Assembly (NCBI GenBank): GCA_020848035.1
Contig: JADLAX010000100.1
Coordinates: forward strand, 1-64,000
Source: Anaerolineae bacterium
Lineage (GTDB): Bacteria; Chloroflexota; Anaerolineae; Promineifilales; Promineifilaceae
Direction: 5' to 3'
DNA length: 64,000 nt
Shown: positions 8,800 through 16,947 of the stretch, in pieces
How the letters are laid out: the number at the start of each line of letters is the position of its first letter
How positions within the stretch are numbered: position 1 is the stretch's first letter
Program-made: the position numbers and the translations under genes
The notes under the pieces: model-generated
Database searches by the model: none
Told to the model about the DNA's origin: nothing
Seen by the model: the letters and a program-made list of their open reading frames with translations, nothing else

Positions 8800-9663
8800 A
8801 TGATTTTAGTCACCGGTGCCACTGGCTTTATCGGCCGTTCCCTCATGCCCCGCCTGGAGCAAGAAGGATTTTCCGCCCGGGCCTACCAGGGGCGCATGAA
8901 TGACCCCATCCAGCTGCGCACTGAACTGGATGGCATCACCACGGTCATTCACCTGGCCGGGTCGGAGGCGCGCGGGCGGGACCGGCTGCTGCACCACGTC
9001 GATGTTGATGGCAGCGAGCGGCTGGTGGAAGAAGCACACCGTGCGGGCGTGCAGCGCATCATTTTTGCCAGCCGCTTTGGTGCCGACCCCGCGAGTATGC
9101 ACTCCCTGCTTCAAGCCAAAGGGCAGATCGAGCGGCATATCCAGCACAGCGGCATTCCTTACACCATTGTGCGCTCAACGTCGCTCTACGGCCGTTCCGA
9201 CCGTTTCTTCGAGCTGATCGTCAGCCTGGCTATCTGGTCCTGGCCCCTTGTCTGGCTGCCCGGTGGCGGCAAAATGGCCCTCCAACCGCTGTGGGTGGAG
9301 GATTTTGCCCGCTGCCTGGTGCTGGTTCTCAGTCGCCCCGATCTGATCAACAAAACCATCACCGTGGCCGGGGCCGAGCGAGTGCGTTATGCCAACCTGG
9401 TACAGCTGCTGCTCGACGTGTCCGGCTACCGGCGTCTGCCGCTGCCGGTGCCTATGCTGCTGCTGCGCTCGCTAAACCGCCTCCTGCTCTACTGGTGGTA
9501 CTGGCCCCCCGTCAGCCGCTACTTCATGGACCGCTTTTTTGTACCCGAGGTAACCCAGCACGATACCGTCCTGCGCCAGTTCGGCTTCCAGCCCGCTCGC
9601 GTGCGTGATACCATCAGCTACCTGCGCCGCTCTGGCCTGGCTTTGCGCATTTTCCGTCGCTGA
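8800..9663 (+). CDS. NAD(P)-dependent epimerase/atypical SDR protein
   Basis: A 287-residue Rossmann-fold protein. The start at 8800 is chosen because it places the dinucleotide-binding loop TGATGFIG at residues 5-12, as in this family. It then shows the strand VIHLAG near 48 and a YTIVRSTSLYGR segment near 125 that replaces the usual YxxxK catalytic pair, resembling the NDUFA9/NmrA-like atypical SDR group rather than a sugar epimerase with full catalytic triad. A C-terminal hydrophobic stretch (LLLRSLNRLLLYWWYW) may contact membrane. Substrate unknown. Divergent from the polysaccharide operon. Confidence 0.8.
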   Translation: MILVTGATGFIGRSLMPRLEQEGFSARAYQGRMNDPIQLRTELDGITTVIHLAGSEARGRDRLLHHVDVDGSERLVEEAHRAGVQRIIFASRFGADPASMHSLLQAKGQIERHIQHSGIPYTIVRSTSLYGRSDRFFELIVSLAIWSWPLVWLPGGGKMALQPLWVEDFARCLVLVLSRPDLINKTITVAGAERVRYANLVQLLLDVSGYRRLPLPVPMLLLRSLNRLLLYWWYWPPVSRYFMDRFFVPEVTQHDTVLRQFGFQPARVRDTISYLRRSGLALRIFRR

Positions 9664-9703
9664 GAGTTTGCCTGGGAGTGGTTGGTTTACGGCCGTTTTT
9701 TGC

Positions 9704-9709
9704 TATGAT
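9704..9709 (+). promoter_or_regulatory. -10 box, possibly leaderless start
   Basis: TATGAT followed by six bases and ATG at 9716. A weak TTGGTT lies 16 bp upstream at 9682-9687. No Shine-Dalgarno. An ACGGCCGT octamer lies in the spacer. Confidence 0.45.
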
Positions 9710-9715
9710 ACGGCC

Positions 9716-10756
9716 ATGATGAAACGGTGGGGGTTGTTGGGCTTACTTCTGTTGTTGCTGGGCTGCCGCGCCGGACGGCCGCTTTCGCCCCCCGCCACCA
9801 CGCGCACCCCACTCCCGCCCACTCGCAGCGCCACGCTTCAGCCCACAGCCGAACAACCAGCCGGGCCAACGGCCGTTCCCCACCTTACCGCCACAGCACC
9901 GCCAGACCCCACCAACACCACCCAACCGACAGCCACCCTGCGGCCCACCCAGACGGCCGTTTCTGAAACGGCCGCTTTGCCCACCCCCCTGCTCGATGCC
10001 CCCACCGTCACCCGCCGGGCCAAAGTGGAACGCTGGCAAAACGTGGCTGAATACAGCTTCTTCAGCCAGTCACGCCAGGAAGATGTGCTCTTTACCATCT
10101 ACACGCCGCCCGGCTACGACCAGACCGACCAGCGCTACCCGGTGCTCTACTTTTTACACGGCAGCCAGGGCAGCCAGATTCTCTTTTGGAACGCCATCAG
10201 CCGTGAGGTGGATGATGCCAACGGGGATGCCGGAGCCTGGATCACCCGGCTGATCGAAAGCGGCGAGCTGCCGCCGTTTATCATCGTGGCGGCGCGGGAT
10301 GACCTGGGTGGCTGGACCACCCTCAGCGAAACGATGGCCACGCAAGAGCTCATCGCCGCCATCGACGGCAACTGGCGCACCATTGCGGCGCGCAACGGCC
10401 GTTCCCTGGCCGGTTTCTCTATGGGCGCAATGGGCGCAACCATTTACCCCGCGCGGCACCCCGACCTTTACTGCAACACCATGCTCCTGGCCGAAAGCGG
10501 CGTCCTCGATACAACCACGTTTTGGGTCGACAATCAGGAGGCCGTGCTGGCCAGCGGTCTGGAGGTGGCCCTGGTGGTGGGTGAACAGGATACCCGCGCC
10601 GTCAATGCCACCACGATCATGGAACAAACCCTGACCAACCTCAACATCCCCCACGAACTGCACGTGGTCCCCAACGTTTCCCATAACTTTGGCCAGCTTT
10701 ACAACCAGATTGGCCTCTGGGCCTTGCAGTTCCACGCCAGCTGCTGGCAGCAATAA
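9716..10756 (+). CDS. surface lipoprotein esterase (alpha/beta hydrolase, esterase D/Fes-like)
   Basis: A 346-residue protein starting at the ATG-ATG pair at 9716; the longer frame would overlap the preceding gene. It has a lipoprotein signal (LLLLLLGC, Cys about residue 17), then a roughly 75-residue Pro/Thr-rich linker, and an esterase domain of the PF00756 type: VLYFLHGSQGSQ oxyanion region, nucleophile elbow GFSMGAMGA (Ser), and a C-terminal VSHNFGQL catalytic His. Such enzymes hydrolyse esters on carbohydrates, siderophores or S-formylglutathione; the surface anchor argues for a polymer substrate. Extremely rich in ACGGCCGT octamers in the linker, where it encodes TAV. Confidence 0.8.
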   Translation: MMKRWGLLGLLLLLLGCRAGRPLSPPATTRTPLPPTRSATLQPTAEQPAGPTAVPHLTATAPPDPTNTTQPTATLRPTQTAVSETAALPTPLLDAPTVTRRAKVERWQNVAEYSFFSQSRQEDVLFTIYTPPGYDQTDQRYPVLYFLHGSQGSQILFWNAISREVDDANGDAGAWITRLIESGELPPFIIVAARDDLGGWTTLSETMATQELIAAIDGNWRTIAARNGRSLAGFSMGAMGATIYPARHPDLYCNTMLLAESGVLDTTTFWVDNQEAVLASGLEVALVVGEQDTRAVNATTIMEQTLTNLNIPHELHVVPNVSHNFGQLYNQIGLWALQFHASCWQQ

Positions 10757-10810
10757 CAGCCAATTGCGAATCACCAGTTGTTATTGGCCCATGAAATGCG
10801 TTGTGGCCGT

Positions 10811-12073
10811 TCACAATTTTTCCTCGATTAGCGCCACTGCCTGACTAATTCCATCTTCGGCGCGGATTTTTTCGCCCAGCTCGGCCGCTTTTTGGCGCAT
10901 GGTTTGGTTGGAAACGGCCGTATCCATCGCCGCCGCCAGCTTGTGGGCCGTCAGTTTGGGCCGGGGGATCGCTTTAGGGCCGACGCCCAGCGCCCCCACA
11001 CGCTGCCCCCAAAACGGCTGGTCGGCAAAGTGTGGCACCAGGATCGAAGGCACCCCGGCGCGCAGCCCGGCGGCCGTACTGCCCGCCCCGCCATGATGCA
11101 CCACCGCCGCCATCTGCGGAAAGAGCCAGCCGTGCGGCGCAGCGGGCAGCGGGAACACCGATTTTGCCAGCCCCATTTCGCTCAGCCCGGCCCAGCCAGA
11201 CAGCAAAATGGCGCGCTGACCGCTTAGCTGCACCGCCTCCAGCACAATTTTGTTCATCTTCTGCGGATCGCGCCCCGTCATGGAGCCAAAGCCGATGGCC
11301 AGGGGGGGAGTGCCTGCCGCTAAAAAGTCCAGCAGTTCGCCGGGCGGCTGCCAATGTTCATTTTCGTCCAGAAACCAGTAGCCGGTGGTGTGGAAATGGG
11401 GCGGCCAGTCGGCCGGATGGGGCACCACGTGTTGGCTGTAGCCATGAATGATCGTCAGCTCGCGCCGGTCGGCCTGATTTTCCTGGCGCGTTTGGGCAGG
11501 CAGTCCAAGCAATTCTGTGCGGACCCGGTTGGCGATGTTGCCGTAGAGGCTCCAGGCGGCCGTTTCCAAAAACAGCTGGCCAAACCAGTAGTTGATCCGG
11601 CTGACGCGGTTGGGCAGCGGGGCTTGCAGCAGCACACGGCCGTCTTTTGTCGAAAATAGGGTGGGCTGCAGCGGCGCGCTGAGGTGGGCGATGCCCAGCT
11701 TGTGCGCCATGCCCACCGCGTACACATCCGAGGTAAAGCTGCTGATGATCAGATCGCTGCCCTGGCAGGCGGCCCAGGCGTCCTGGGCAATTTGCATACC
11801 GTGTTTGTCCAGCAGTTGGCGCATGATGCGCAGCTGCAAAACCGGGTTGTGCCCTTTTTCCACCCAATCGCGGCCGCCCTCGCTGGCCATTAATGCCTGC
11901 ATATCAATGCTTGTAGGCAGAGGGCGCAGGCCGTGCTGCTCAATCCACCCGGCAAAATTGGCCCCGGCCAGAATGCGAACCGTGTGCCCGCGTTGGTGCA
12001 GCGCCTTGCCCACGGCGATGGCTGGCTGCACGTCCCCCCGTGTGCCATAAGCGATGAAGGTAATTACACTCAT
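10811..12073 (-). CDS. MGT-type (GT1/GT28-like) glycosyltransferase
   Basis: A 420-residue GT-B enzyme of the sterol 3-beta-glucosyltransferase/macrolide glycosyltransferase group: N-terminal FIAYGTRGDVQPAIAVGKAL, and the donor-binding C-terminal block VVHHGGAGSTAAGLRAGVPS followed by PHFADQPFWGQRV. These enzymes move UDP- or dTDP-sugars to lipophilic acceptors such as sterols, hopanoid-like or polyketide aglycones. It converges on the esterase gene. A TAAAAT lies six bases before its ATG, suggesting a leaderless mRNA. Confidence 0.85.
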   Translation of the reverse strand: MSVITFIAYGTRGDVQPAIAVGKALHQRGHTVRILAGANFAGWIEQHGLRPLPTSIDMQALMASEGGRDWVEKGHNPVLQLRIMRQLLDKHGMQIAQDAWAACQGSDLIISSFTSDVYAVGMAHKLGIAHLSAPLQPTLFSTKDGRVLLQAPLPNRVSRINYWFGQLFLETAAWSLYGNIANRVRTELLGLPAQTRQENQADRRELTIIHGYSQHVVPHPADWPPHFHTTGYWFLDENEHWQPPGELLDFLAAGTPPLAIGFGSMTGRDPQKMNKIVLEAVQLSGQRAILLSGWAGLSEMGLAKSVFPLPAAPHGWLFPQMAAVVHHGGAGSTAAGLRAGVPSILVPHFADQPFWGQRVGALGVGPKAIPRPKLTAHKLAAAMDTAVSNQTMRQKAAELGEKIRAEDGISQAVALIEEKL

Positions 12074-12079
12074 GCGGCA

Positions 12080-12085
12080 ATTTTA
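12080..12085 (-). promoter_or_regulatory. -10 box, possibly leaderless start
   Basis: Minus-strand TAAAAT, six bases (TGCCGC), then the ATG at 12073; no ribosome-binding site. Confidence 0.4.
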
Positions 12086-12341
12086 CGGGCTTGCCGGTTG
12101 CGGGCCAATTTTCAGCAATCTGAAATATAGCGTAGCGGCGGGGCGGCGCGGTATGGTTTGGGCTAAAGCAGGTGAACTTGTCTCTGCGCCGTCTTACCCT
12201 GTCTTTAGGCAACGGCCGTTTTGGGCGAGACAGGCGGGAGGCGAGGCCCTTCGTCAGACCATGATCTTGGCCCGCCTGTCCCGCCCCTACGAAAATTGTG
12301 CATATTTCGAATTGCTAGCCAGTTTTGCCCAAGCGAGATTT

Positions 12342-12383
12342 TTTCACGCGAAGGCAATTTTTCCTTTGCGCCTTCGCGTGAAA
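12342..12383. repeat. 14-bp perfect inverted repeat upstream of tetR-like gene
   Basis: Arms 12342-12355 and 12370-12383 (core TTCACGCGAAGGC) with a 14-nt loop. It ends 8 bp before the -35 of the TetR promoter. The preceding stretch 12195-12296 also contains a GGCGGGA/TCCCGCC-type repeat and one ACGGCCGT. The rest of the 366-bp spacer 12074-12439 holds no gene that I can see. Confidence 0.7.
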
Positions 12384-12391
12384 TTGCCCTC

Positions 12392-12420
12392 TTGACAAAG
12401 ATTTATGGATCAATTATTCT
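12392..12420 (+). promoter_or_regulatory. sigma-70 promoter of the TetR/SRPBCC operon
   Basis: TTGACA at 12392-12397, 17-bp spacer, TATTCT at 12415-12420. Near-consensus vegetative promoter 20 bp upstream of the ATG. Confidence 0.8.
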
Positions 12421-12440
12421 TTGATTGAACGTTTGATCAA
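12421..12440 (+). promoter_or_regulatory. candidate TetR autoregulatory operator
   Basis: Adjacent half-sites TTGATTGAAC and GTTTGATCAA form a 20-bp imperfect palindrome (8 of 10 positions) lying between the -10 box and the start codon, where a bound repressor would block transcription. Confidence 0.5.
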
Positions 12441-13036
12441 TGGAAAAAGCTATGCCGAGAACAACTGCGCAAAACGAACAAATCCGGGCTGAGACCCGGG
12501 CAGTGATTGTGGCAAGCGCCATGCGGCTGTTTGCCCAGCAAGGGTACGCCACCACCACCACACGCAACATCGCCACCGCAGCGGGGCTGTCGGTTGGGTT
12601 GATGTATCACTATTTCGACAGCAAAGAGAGCCTCCTCCACGCCGTATTCGATTTTGTGATGGCGCGGATCGATGAGACGGTAACGGCCGTTCTCCTCACT
12701 CACCCCGCTGGCGAACGGCTGCCGGATCTGCTGCGCGCAATTTTTGAGCTGCTCACCAGCCACCAGGAGTTTTGGGGGGCGATGTACACCCTGCGCACCC
12801 AACCGGCGATTACGGCCGTTATCGGCGATGATTTCCGGCAGCGAACGGCCGCTTTACGCGGTTGTTTTATGGACGAGCTGGCGCGGGCGGGTCAAGAAAA
12901 GCCTGAGCTGGAGGCGTATTATCTTTACAGCCTGGTAGAAGGCGCGATCCAACAATATTTATTAGACCCAATCAACTATCCCCTGGCAGAGATTGTTGAA
13001 AAAATGATTGCTCAATTTGGAGGTAAACCACGATGA
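12440..13036 (+). CDS. TetR/AcrR family transcriptional regulator
   Basis: A 198-residue one-domain-plus-ligand-pocket repressor. The N-terminal helix-turn-helix is classic (AMRLFAQQGYATTTTRNIA, GLSVGLMYHYFDSKESLL, about residues 25-68); the C-terminal helices are variable, as expected for the ligand-binding dimerisation domain. An alternative ATG at 12452 has a GGAAA sequence upstream and would fit the short leader better. It sits under a strong promoter with an overlapping palindrome, so autorepression is likely, and its stop overlaps the start of a SRPBCC gene (ATGA 13033-13036), suggesting that the regulator controls, or senses the ligand of, that protein. Confidence 0.9.
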   Translation: MEKAMPRTTAQNEQIRAETRAVIVASAMRLFAQQGYATTTTRNIATAAGLSVGLMYHYFDSKESLLHAVFDFVMARIDETVTAVLLTHPAGERLPDLLRAIFELLTSHQEFWGAMYTLRTQPAITAVIGDDFRQRTAALRGCFMDELARAGQEKPELEAYYLYSLVEGAIQQYLLDPINYPLAEIVEKMIAQFGGKPR

Positions 13037-13506
13037 ACCAATATGATGTAGCCGTATCGCGGCGGATTGACGCCCCACCGACGGCCGTTTATGGCGTATT
13101 TGCCAATTATCATCACGGACATGCGGCCGTTTTGCCCAAGCCCTACTTCACCAGCATGACCGTGGAAAAAGGCGGCACCGGCGCGGGCACCGAAATCACC
13201 GTCCATATGAACGTGATGGGTGCCACCGTAACCTACCACATGGTTGTCACGGAGCCGGAACCCGGCCGCGTGCTGCAAGAAGAGGACAAAACCGCTGGTG
13301 TGCTCACCACCTTTACCATCGACCCGGTGAACAATGGACAGGCGTCACAGGTAACGCTGTACACCCGCGCCCGTACCGCCCCTGGCCTGCGTGGCTTTAT
13401 CGAAAAGCTCATCACGCCGCCTATCTCGCGCAAAATCTACAATGAGGAGCTGGATTTGCTGGCCGCTTATGTAAAAAAAGCGCCGGTTTTGGCCAGTGGG
13501 GAGTAG
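13033..13506 (+). CDS. SRPBCC (START/Bet v1-like) ligand-binding protein
   Basis: A 157-residue protein with the SRPBCC/polyketide-cyclase-like fold signature: an N-terminal strand VAVSRRIDAPPTAVYGVFAN, central beta strands with TEITVHMNVMGATVTYHMVV, and a C-terminal amphipathic helix. The family binds hydrophobic ligands or acts as coenzyme/polyketide cyclase; no catalytic residue is evident. Translationally coupled to the TetR-like regulator. Confidence 0.8.
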   Translation: MNQYDVAVSRRIDAPPTAVYGVFANYHHGHAAVLPKPYFTSMTVEKGGTGAGTEITVHMNVMGATVTYHMVVTEPEPGRVLQEEDKTAGVLTTFTIDPVNNGQASQVTLYTRARTAPGLRGFIEKLITPPISRKIYNEELDLLAAYVKKAPVLASGE

Positions 13507-13574
13507 GCTGTGACGGCCTGGAAATAACTTGCCGCTTTTCAGATTGACCCAGGCTCGTCAGTAAATTTCTAACT

Positions 13575-14684
13575 TCAGCGGGTGGCGAGCATTTCCCGGT
13601 ACACGGCTGTTGTTTGCTCGGCCACCTGCTTTTGGGTGTAGTGGGCCAGAACCCGCTGACGGCCGTTTTTGCCCAATTCGTCGCGCAGAGTGGCCGACTG
13701 CATCACCGCAAGCAAATGCTGCCGCAGCGCCGCCTCGTCTTCTTCGGGGAAGATCAACCCGGCGTCGCCAATGACGTGGGGAATCTCGCCGCTGTCGGAA
13801 CCAATCACGGCGACCTCGCAGGCCATCGCCTCCACCAGCACGCGGCCAAACTGTTCCTTCCAGTTGGGCAGCGTGCGTGAGGCCAGCACCAGGGCATCCA
13901 GCTGCTGCAAGTAACCCGGCATTTGCGCCGAGGTCACCACGCCGTCAAACTGCACCCGGTCCCAAATGCCCAATTGGCGGGCGAGGTTTTCCAGGGACGG
14001 CCGTTCCGGACCCTCCCCCGCAATGTGCAGCCGCCACACGCCGGGCAGCGTAGCCACCGCTCGCAGCAGCACATCCACCCCCTTTTCTGGCACCAGCCGC
14101 CGGTTGGCCGAACCGATGATAAAGCCACGCCCCTGGTCGCGCTGGGCTGGGGGCCGGAAAATCGTTTCGTCCACGCCAAATTGGGGAATCACCGCCAGCG
14201 GCCCACGATACCCTTTTTGCCGCCACACGTCGGCCGCCGCCTGGTTGCCCACGATGCCATAATCGACGGTGGTCAGTACCTGCTTTTCCATCAGGCTAAA
14301 CGGGAAGGGATAGCTGCGGCGCAAATTTTGCCAGGAGAAAAAGAGCGTTTTGGCCCCCACGCGCCGCGCCTGGCGCATGGCCAGCCAGGTGGCCAGGTTG
14401 TACGGCTCTTCGTCGATGTGCACCACGTCGGGGCGAAAAGCGGCCAGGCGCTGCTTGAGGCGGGGAAAGTAGTAGGTGTGGAACTGGCCGTTAAAGCGGA
14501 TGGGATCGACCAGCAGGCGGTAGCCTTCGGTGTGGGCACGTTCCAGCGGCACTGGCCCGGCCGGATCATACCAGATGGGCGGCACAATCGTGGTCAGGTC
14601 CACGTCGTCGTGCCGGGCAATGGCTTCTAACTTGGTCTGGTAAGAGCCAACCAAACACGCCTTCGAGAGCATCAAAACTTTCAT
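13575..14684 (-). CDS. family 4 glycosyltransferase
   Basis: A 369-residue GT-B enzyme. Start set at 14684 (MKVLMLSKACLVG), since the upstream 11 codons come from a repeat element. The N-terminal domain includes DVVHIDEEPYNLATW; the donor domain shows RLVPEKGVDVLLRAV, IAGEGPERPSLE, and EAMACEVAVIGSDSGEIPHVIG with the conserved E-x7-E pair. NDP-sugar-dependent transfer is expected; acceptor unknown. It stands alone between the TetR/SRPBCC pair and the GT39 gene. Confidence 0.85.
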   Translation of the reverse strand: MKVLMLSKACLVGSYQTKLEAIARHDDVDLTTIVPPIWYDPAGPVPLERAHTEGYRLLVDPIRFNGQFHTYYFPRLKQRLAAFRPDVVHIDEEPYNLATWLAMRQARRVGAKTLFFSWQNLRRSYPFPFSLMEKQVLTTVDYGIVGNQAAADVWRQKGYRGPLAVIPQFGVDETIFRPPAQRDQGRGFIIGSANRRLVPEKGVDVLLRAVATLPGVWRLHIAGEGPERPSLENLARQLGIWDRVQFDGVVTSAQMPGYLQQLDALVLASRTLPNWKEQFGRVLVEAMACEVAVIGSDSGEIPHVIGDAGLIFPEEDEAALRQHLLAVMQSATLRDELGKNGRQRVLAHYTQKQVAEQTTAVYREMLATR

Positions 14685-14693
14685 TTTAGCTAA

Positions 14694-14775
14694 ACCGCAA
14701 AGCCGCAAAGGGCGCAAAGATTGGCAAAATCGCCCAGAGAAATCTCTGCGTTCTCGGCGTCTCTGCGGTGAAATT
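14694..14775. repeat. reiterated GCAAAG/CTCTGCG palindromic repeat
   Basis: The left part repeats CGCAAAG (CCGCAAAG, CGCAAAG), the right part holds TCTCTGCG and TCTCTGCGGTG as the approximate reverse complement. This word family also appears inside a coding sequence at 20494-20520. Confidence 0.6.
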
Positions 14776-14824
14776 CTCCAGTTTTAGCAAAGTCAAATTT
14801 GTCTGTTCGCCCCCGGTGTGCTGG

Positions 14825-14852
14825 TTGACGCAAGGGGCTATTTTGCTATACT
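14825..14852 (+). promoter_or_regulatory. sigma-70 promoter for GT39 gene
   Basis: TTGACG at 14825-14830, 16-bp spacer, TATACT at 14847-14852; about 27 bp before the ATG at 14880, which is preceded by AGGTAA. Confidence 0.7.
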
Positions 14853-14879
14853 TGCCCCGTTTTGACAAACAGGTAACGT

Positions 14880-16823
14880 ATGCACATCCGCGATAAAAAT
14901 TCCCGAAGCCCGTCCACTTTTGGATGGGCTTTATTACTATTGGCGCTGGGCACGGCCGTTTTCCTGCGTCTCTACCAATTGGGCCATTGGCCGCCGGGGC
15001 TGTACCGCGATGAAGCGTTTAACGGGCTGGATGCACTGCGTGTTTTGCAGGGCGATCTGGCCATTTTTTTTACCGCCAACAACGGCCGTGAACCCCTCTA
15101 CATTTATCTCACCGCCTTAAGCATTGCCCTGTTGGGCCGAACCGTGCTGGCGCTGCGCCTGGCCGCCGCCGTGGTCGGCAGCCTGACAACCGGGCTGGTG
15201 TACAAATTGGGCCGCAGCTGGTTTGGCTGGCGCGTCGGGCTGCTGGCCGCCTGGCTGTGGGCCATCACCCTGTGGCCGGTGCACCTGAGCCGCCTGGGGC
15301 TGCGCATCATTTTGCTGCCTGCCGTGCTGGCGCTGGCCTTCTGGTTGGGCACGGCGGCGTACCGCCGCAACAAGCCGCGCTGGTGGCTGGCGGCAGGCGC
15401 GGCCTACGGCCTGGGTTTCTACACCTACCTGGCGATTCGTTTTACGCCGCTGCTGCTGCTGGCGGTGGGCGCGTTGGTGCTCTGGCGCGGGGATCGCACG
15501 CGGCTGCGGCGCGGCGTGGGTTGGTTTGTGGGGGGTACGGCCGTTATCCTTCTCCCCCTCGCCCTTTTTTACCTGCAAAACCCCGACCTGCTGCTGGGGC
15601 GCACCGGGCAGGTGTCCATCCTCAACCCGGCCATCAACGGCGGCGACCTGTGGGGCACGCTGTGGCGGCAAACGGGGCAGGCGCTGGGGCTGTTCATCTG
15701 GCGCGGCGATACGATTTTGCGCCACAACCCGGCAGGACGGCCGTTGTTCGATTGGCTCATGGCCGGGCCGTTTTTGCTGGGTGTAGTGTGGTGCCTGCGT
15801 CACTGGCGCAAACCGGCGGCGGCTGTTGTGCTGCTGTGGACCAGCCTCATGCTCGGCGTGACGATTTTGGCTGAAGATACCCCTCACTTTTTGCGGGCGG
15901 TGGGCATCTTGCCAGCGGCCGTCTTTCTGCCCGCGCTGGGTTTGGCCTGGCTGTTAAAGTGGCCGCGTCTGCCCAAAATGGTGGGCAGTGGGTTGGTGGT
16001 GGTGATTGTCGTCGGCAGCTTACTGCTCACGGTGCGTGATTATGTTAACTACAGCCAGCAGCCGGACACGGCCCTGCTGTTTGAGGCGGCGGCGACGGAG
16101 TTGGCGGACAGTTTGAACAAAGAAGCGGCGGGAACGGCCGTTTACCTGGATCGCTGGTTTTGGGACGAAGCCAGCCAGAAGGGGTGGCCCAGCATTCCGT
16201 TTTTAGCTGACTTGAGCGACGTGACGCTGTACCGCCCGGAGTCGGGCCTGCCACCTGCCGCGCCGGGCCAGCCGGTAAGCCTGTACACCTGGCCCTTTGG
16301 CGACCGGGAATTTGTGCCGCCGCTGCTGGCGGAGGCGGAGATGGTGGTGGTGCAAGACGGCCGTCTGGCCCGTGGCGACCTGGAATTGGAACCTTATCCG
16401 CTGTACGTACGTTATGCCAGCAGTACACGCCCGCCAGCCGAAGCGCCGCTGAACTTTGCGAACCGCTTTACGCTGCAAAGCAGCACAGTTACCTGGTTGG
16501 ATGAGCAAACGCTTCAGGTCACACTCGTCTGGCAGAAAAATGGCGATGAATTGCCTGGTCCGGTGGCCTTTTTGCACCTCTTAAACGACGCTGGCCTGGT
16601 GACGCAAAGTGATGCGCCACCCGGCGGTAGGCACTGGTTGGCCCACTGGTGGCAGGCGGGTCAGTGGGTGCAAGAGCAGCGCATTTTGCATTTACCAGAC
16701 CCCTGGGATCCGGCCCGCTACACCCTCAGGGTAGGGTTGTACGATCCGGCGACGCTGGAGCGGCTGCCCGTCCTTGGCCCTGGTGGGGAAAATCTAGGCG
16801 ATGGCTGGCAGTTGGTCCCGTAG
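14880..16823 (+). CDS. GT39/ArnT-like membrane glycosyltransferase
   Basis: A 647-residue protein with about ten transmembrane segments in residues 15-400 and a C-terminal extracytoplasmic beta domain. The first external loop contains GLYRDEAFNGLDA (residues about 40-52), the acidic Asp/Glu site typical of GT-C dolichyl-phosphate-mannose/ArnT-type enzymes, followed by FTANNGREPLY. Such enzymes transfer sugars from polyprenyl-phosphate donors to proteins or lipids outside the membrane. The C-terminal domain (VAFLHLLNDAGLVTQSDAPP ... RYTLRVGLYDPATLERLPV) is clearly homologous to the one at the end of the 1026-aa protein at 19852-22932. Confidence 0.8.
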   Translation: MHIRDKNSRSPSTFGWALLLLALGTAVFLRLYQLGHWPPGLYRDEAFNGLDALRVLQGDLAIFFTANNGREPLYIYLTALSIALLGRTVLALRLAAAVVGSLTTGLVYKLGRSWFGWRVGLLAAWLWAITLWPVHLSRLGLRIILLPAVLALAFWLGTAAYRRNKPRWWLAAGAAYGLGFYTYLAIRFTPLLLLAVGALVLWRGDRTRLRRGVGWFVGGTAVILLPLALFYLQNPDLLLGRTGQVSILNPAINGGDLWGTLWRQTGQALGLFIWRGDTILRHNPAGRPLFDWLMAGPFLLGVVWCLRHWRKPAAAVVLLWTSLMLGVTILAEDTPHFLRAVGILPAAVFLPALGLAWLLKWPRLPKMVGSGLVVVIVVGSLLLTVRDYVNYSQQPDTALLFEAAATELADSLNKEAAGTAVYLDRWFWDEASQKGWPSIPFLADLSDVTLYRPESGLPPAAPGQPVSLYTWPFGDREFVPPLLAEAEMVVVQDGRLARGDLELEPYPLYVRYASSTRPPAEAPLNFANRFTLQSSTVTWLDEQTLQVTLVWQKNGDELPGPVAFLHLLNDAGLVTQSDAPPGGRHWLAHWWQAGQWVQEQRILHLPDPWDPARYTLRVGLYDPATLERLPVLGPGGENLGDGWQLVP

Positions 16824-16919
16824 CCGCCACAAGTATGTTTGCCGAGATTGGACCAATCGACCGGGCGGGGCGCAGCTGCGATTTTTCTGAGAAATCAGCG
16901 TGTCGTATTGGGAACGTCT

Positions 16920-16925
16920 TATAAT
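16920..16925 (+). promoter_or_regulatory. -10 box upstream of LysM gene
   Basis: Perfect TATAAT. Its position 22 bp before the ATG at 16948 supports that start over the longer frame starting at 16900. I see no convincing -35. Confidence 0.45.
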
Positions 16926-16947
16926 CGTTGCGAGGGCGTTTTTGAAA

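Noticed and set aside
10751-10786. CAATAACA/TGTTATTG hairpin as terminator
   Set aside because: Only 8-bp stem with 20-nt loop including the stop codon and no T tract; too weak.
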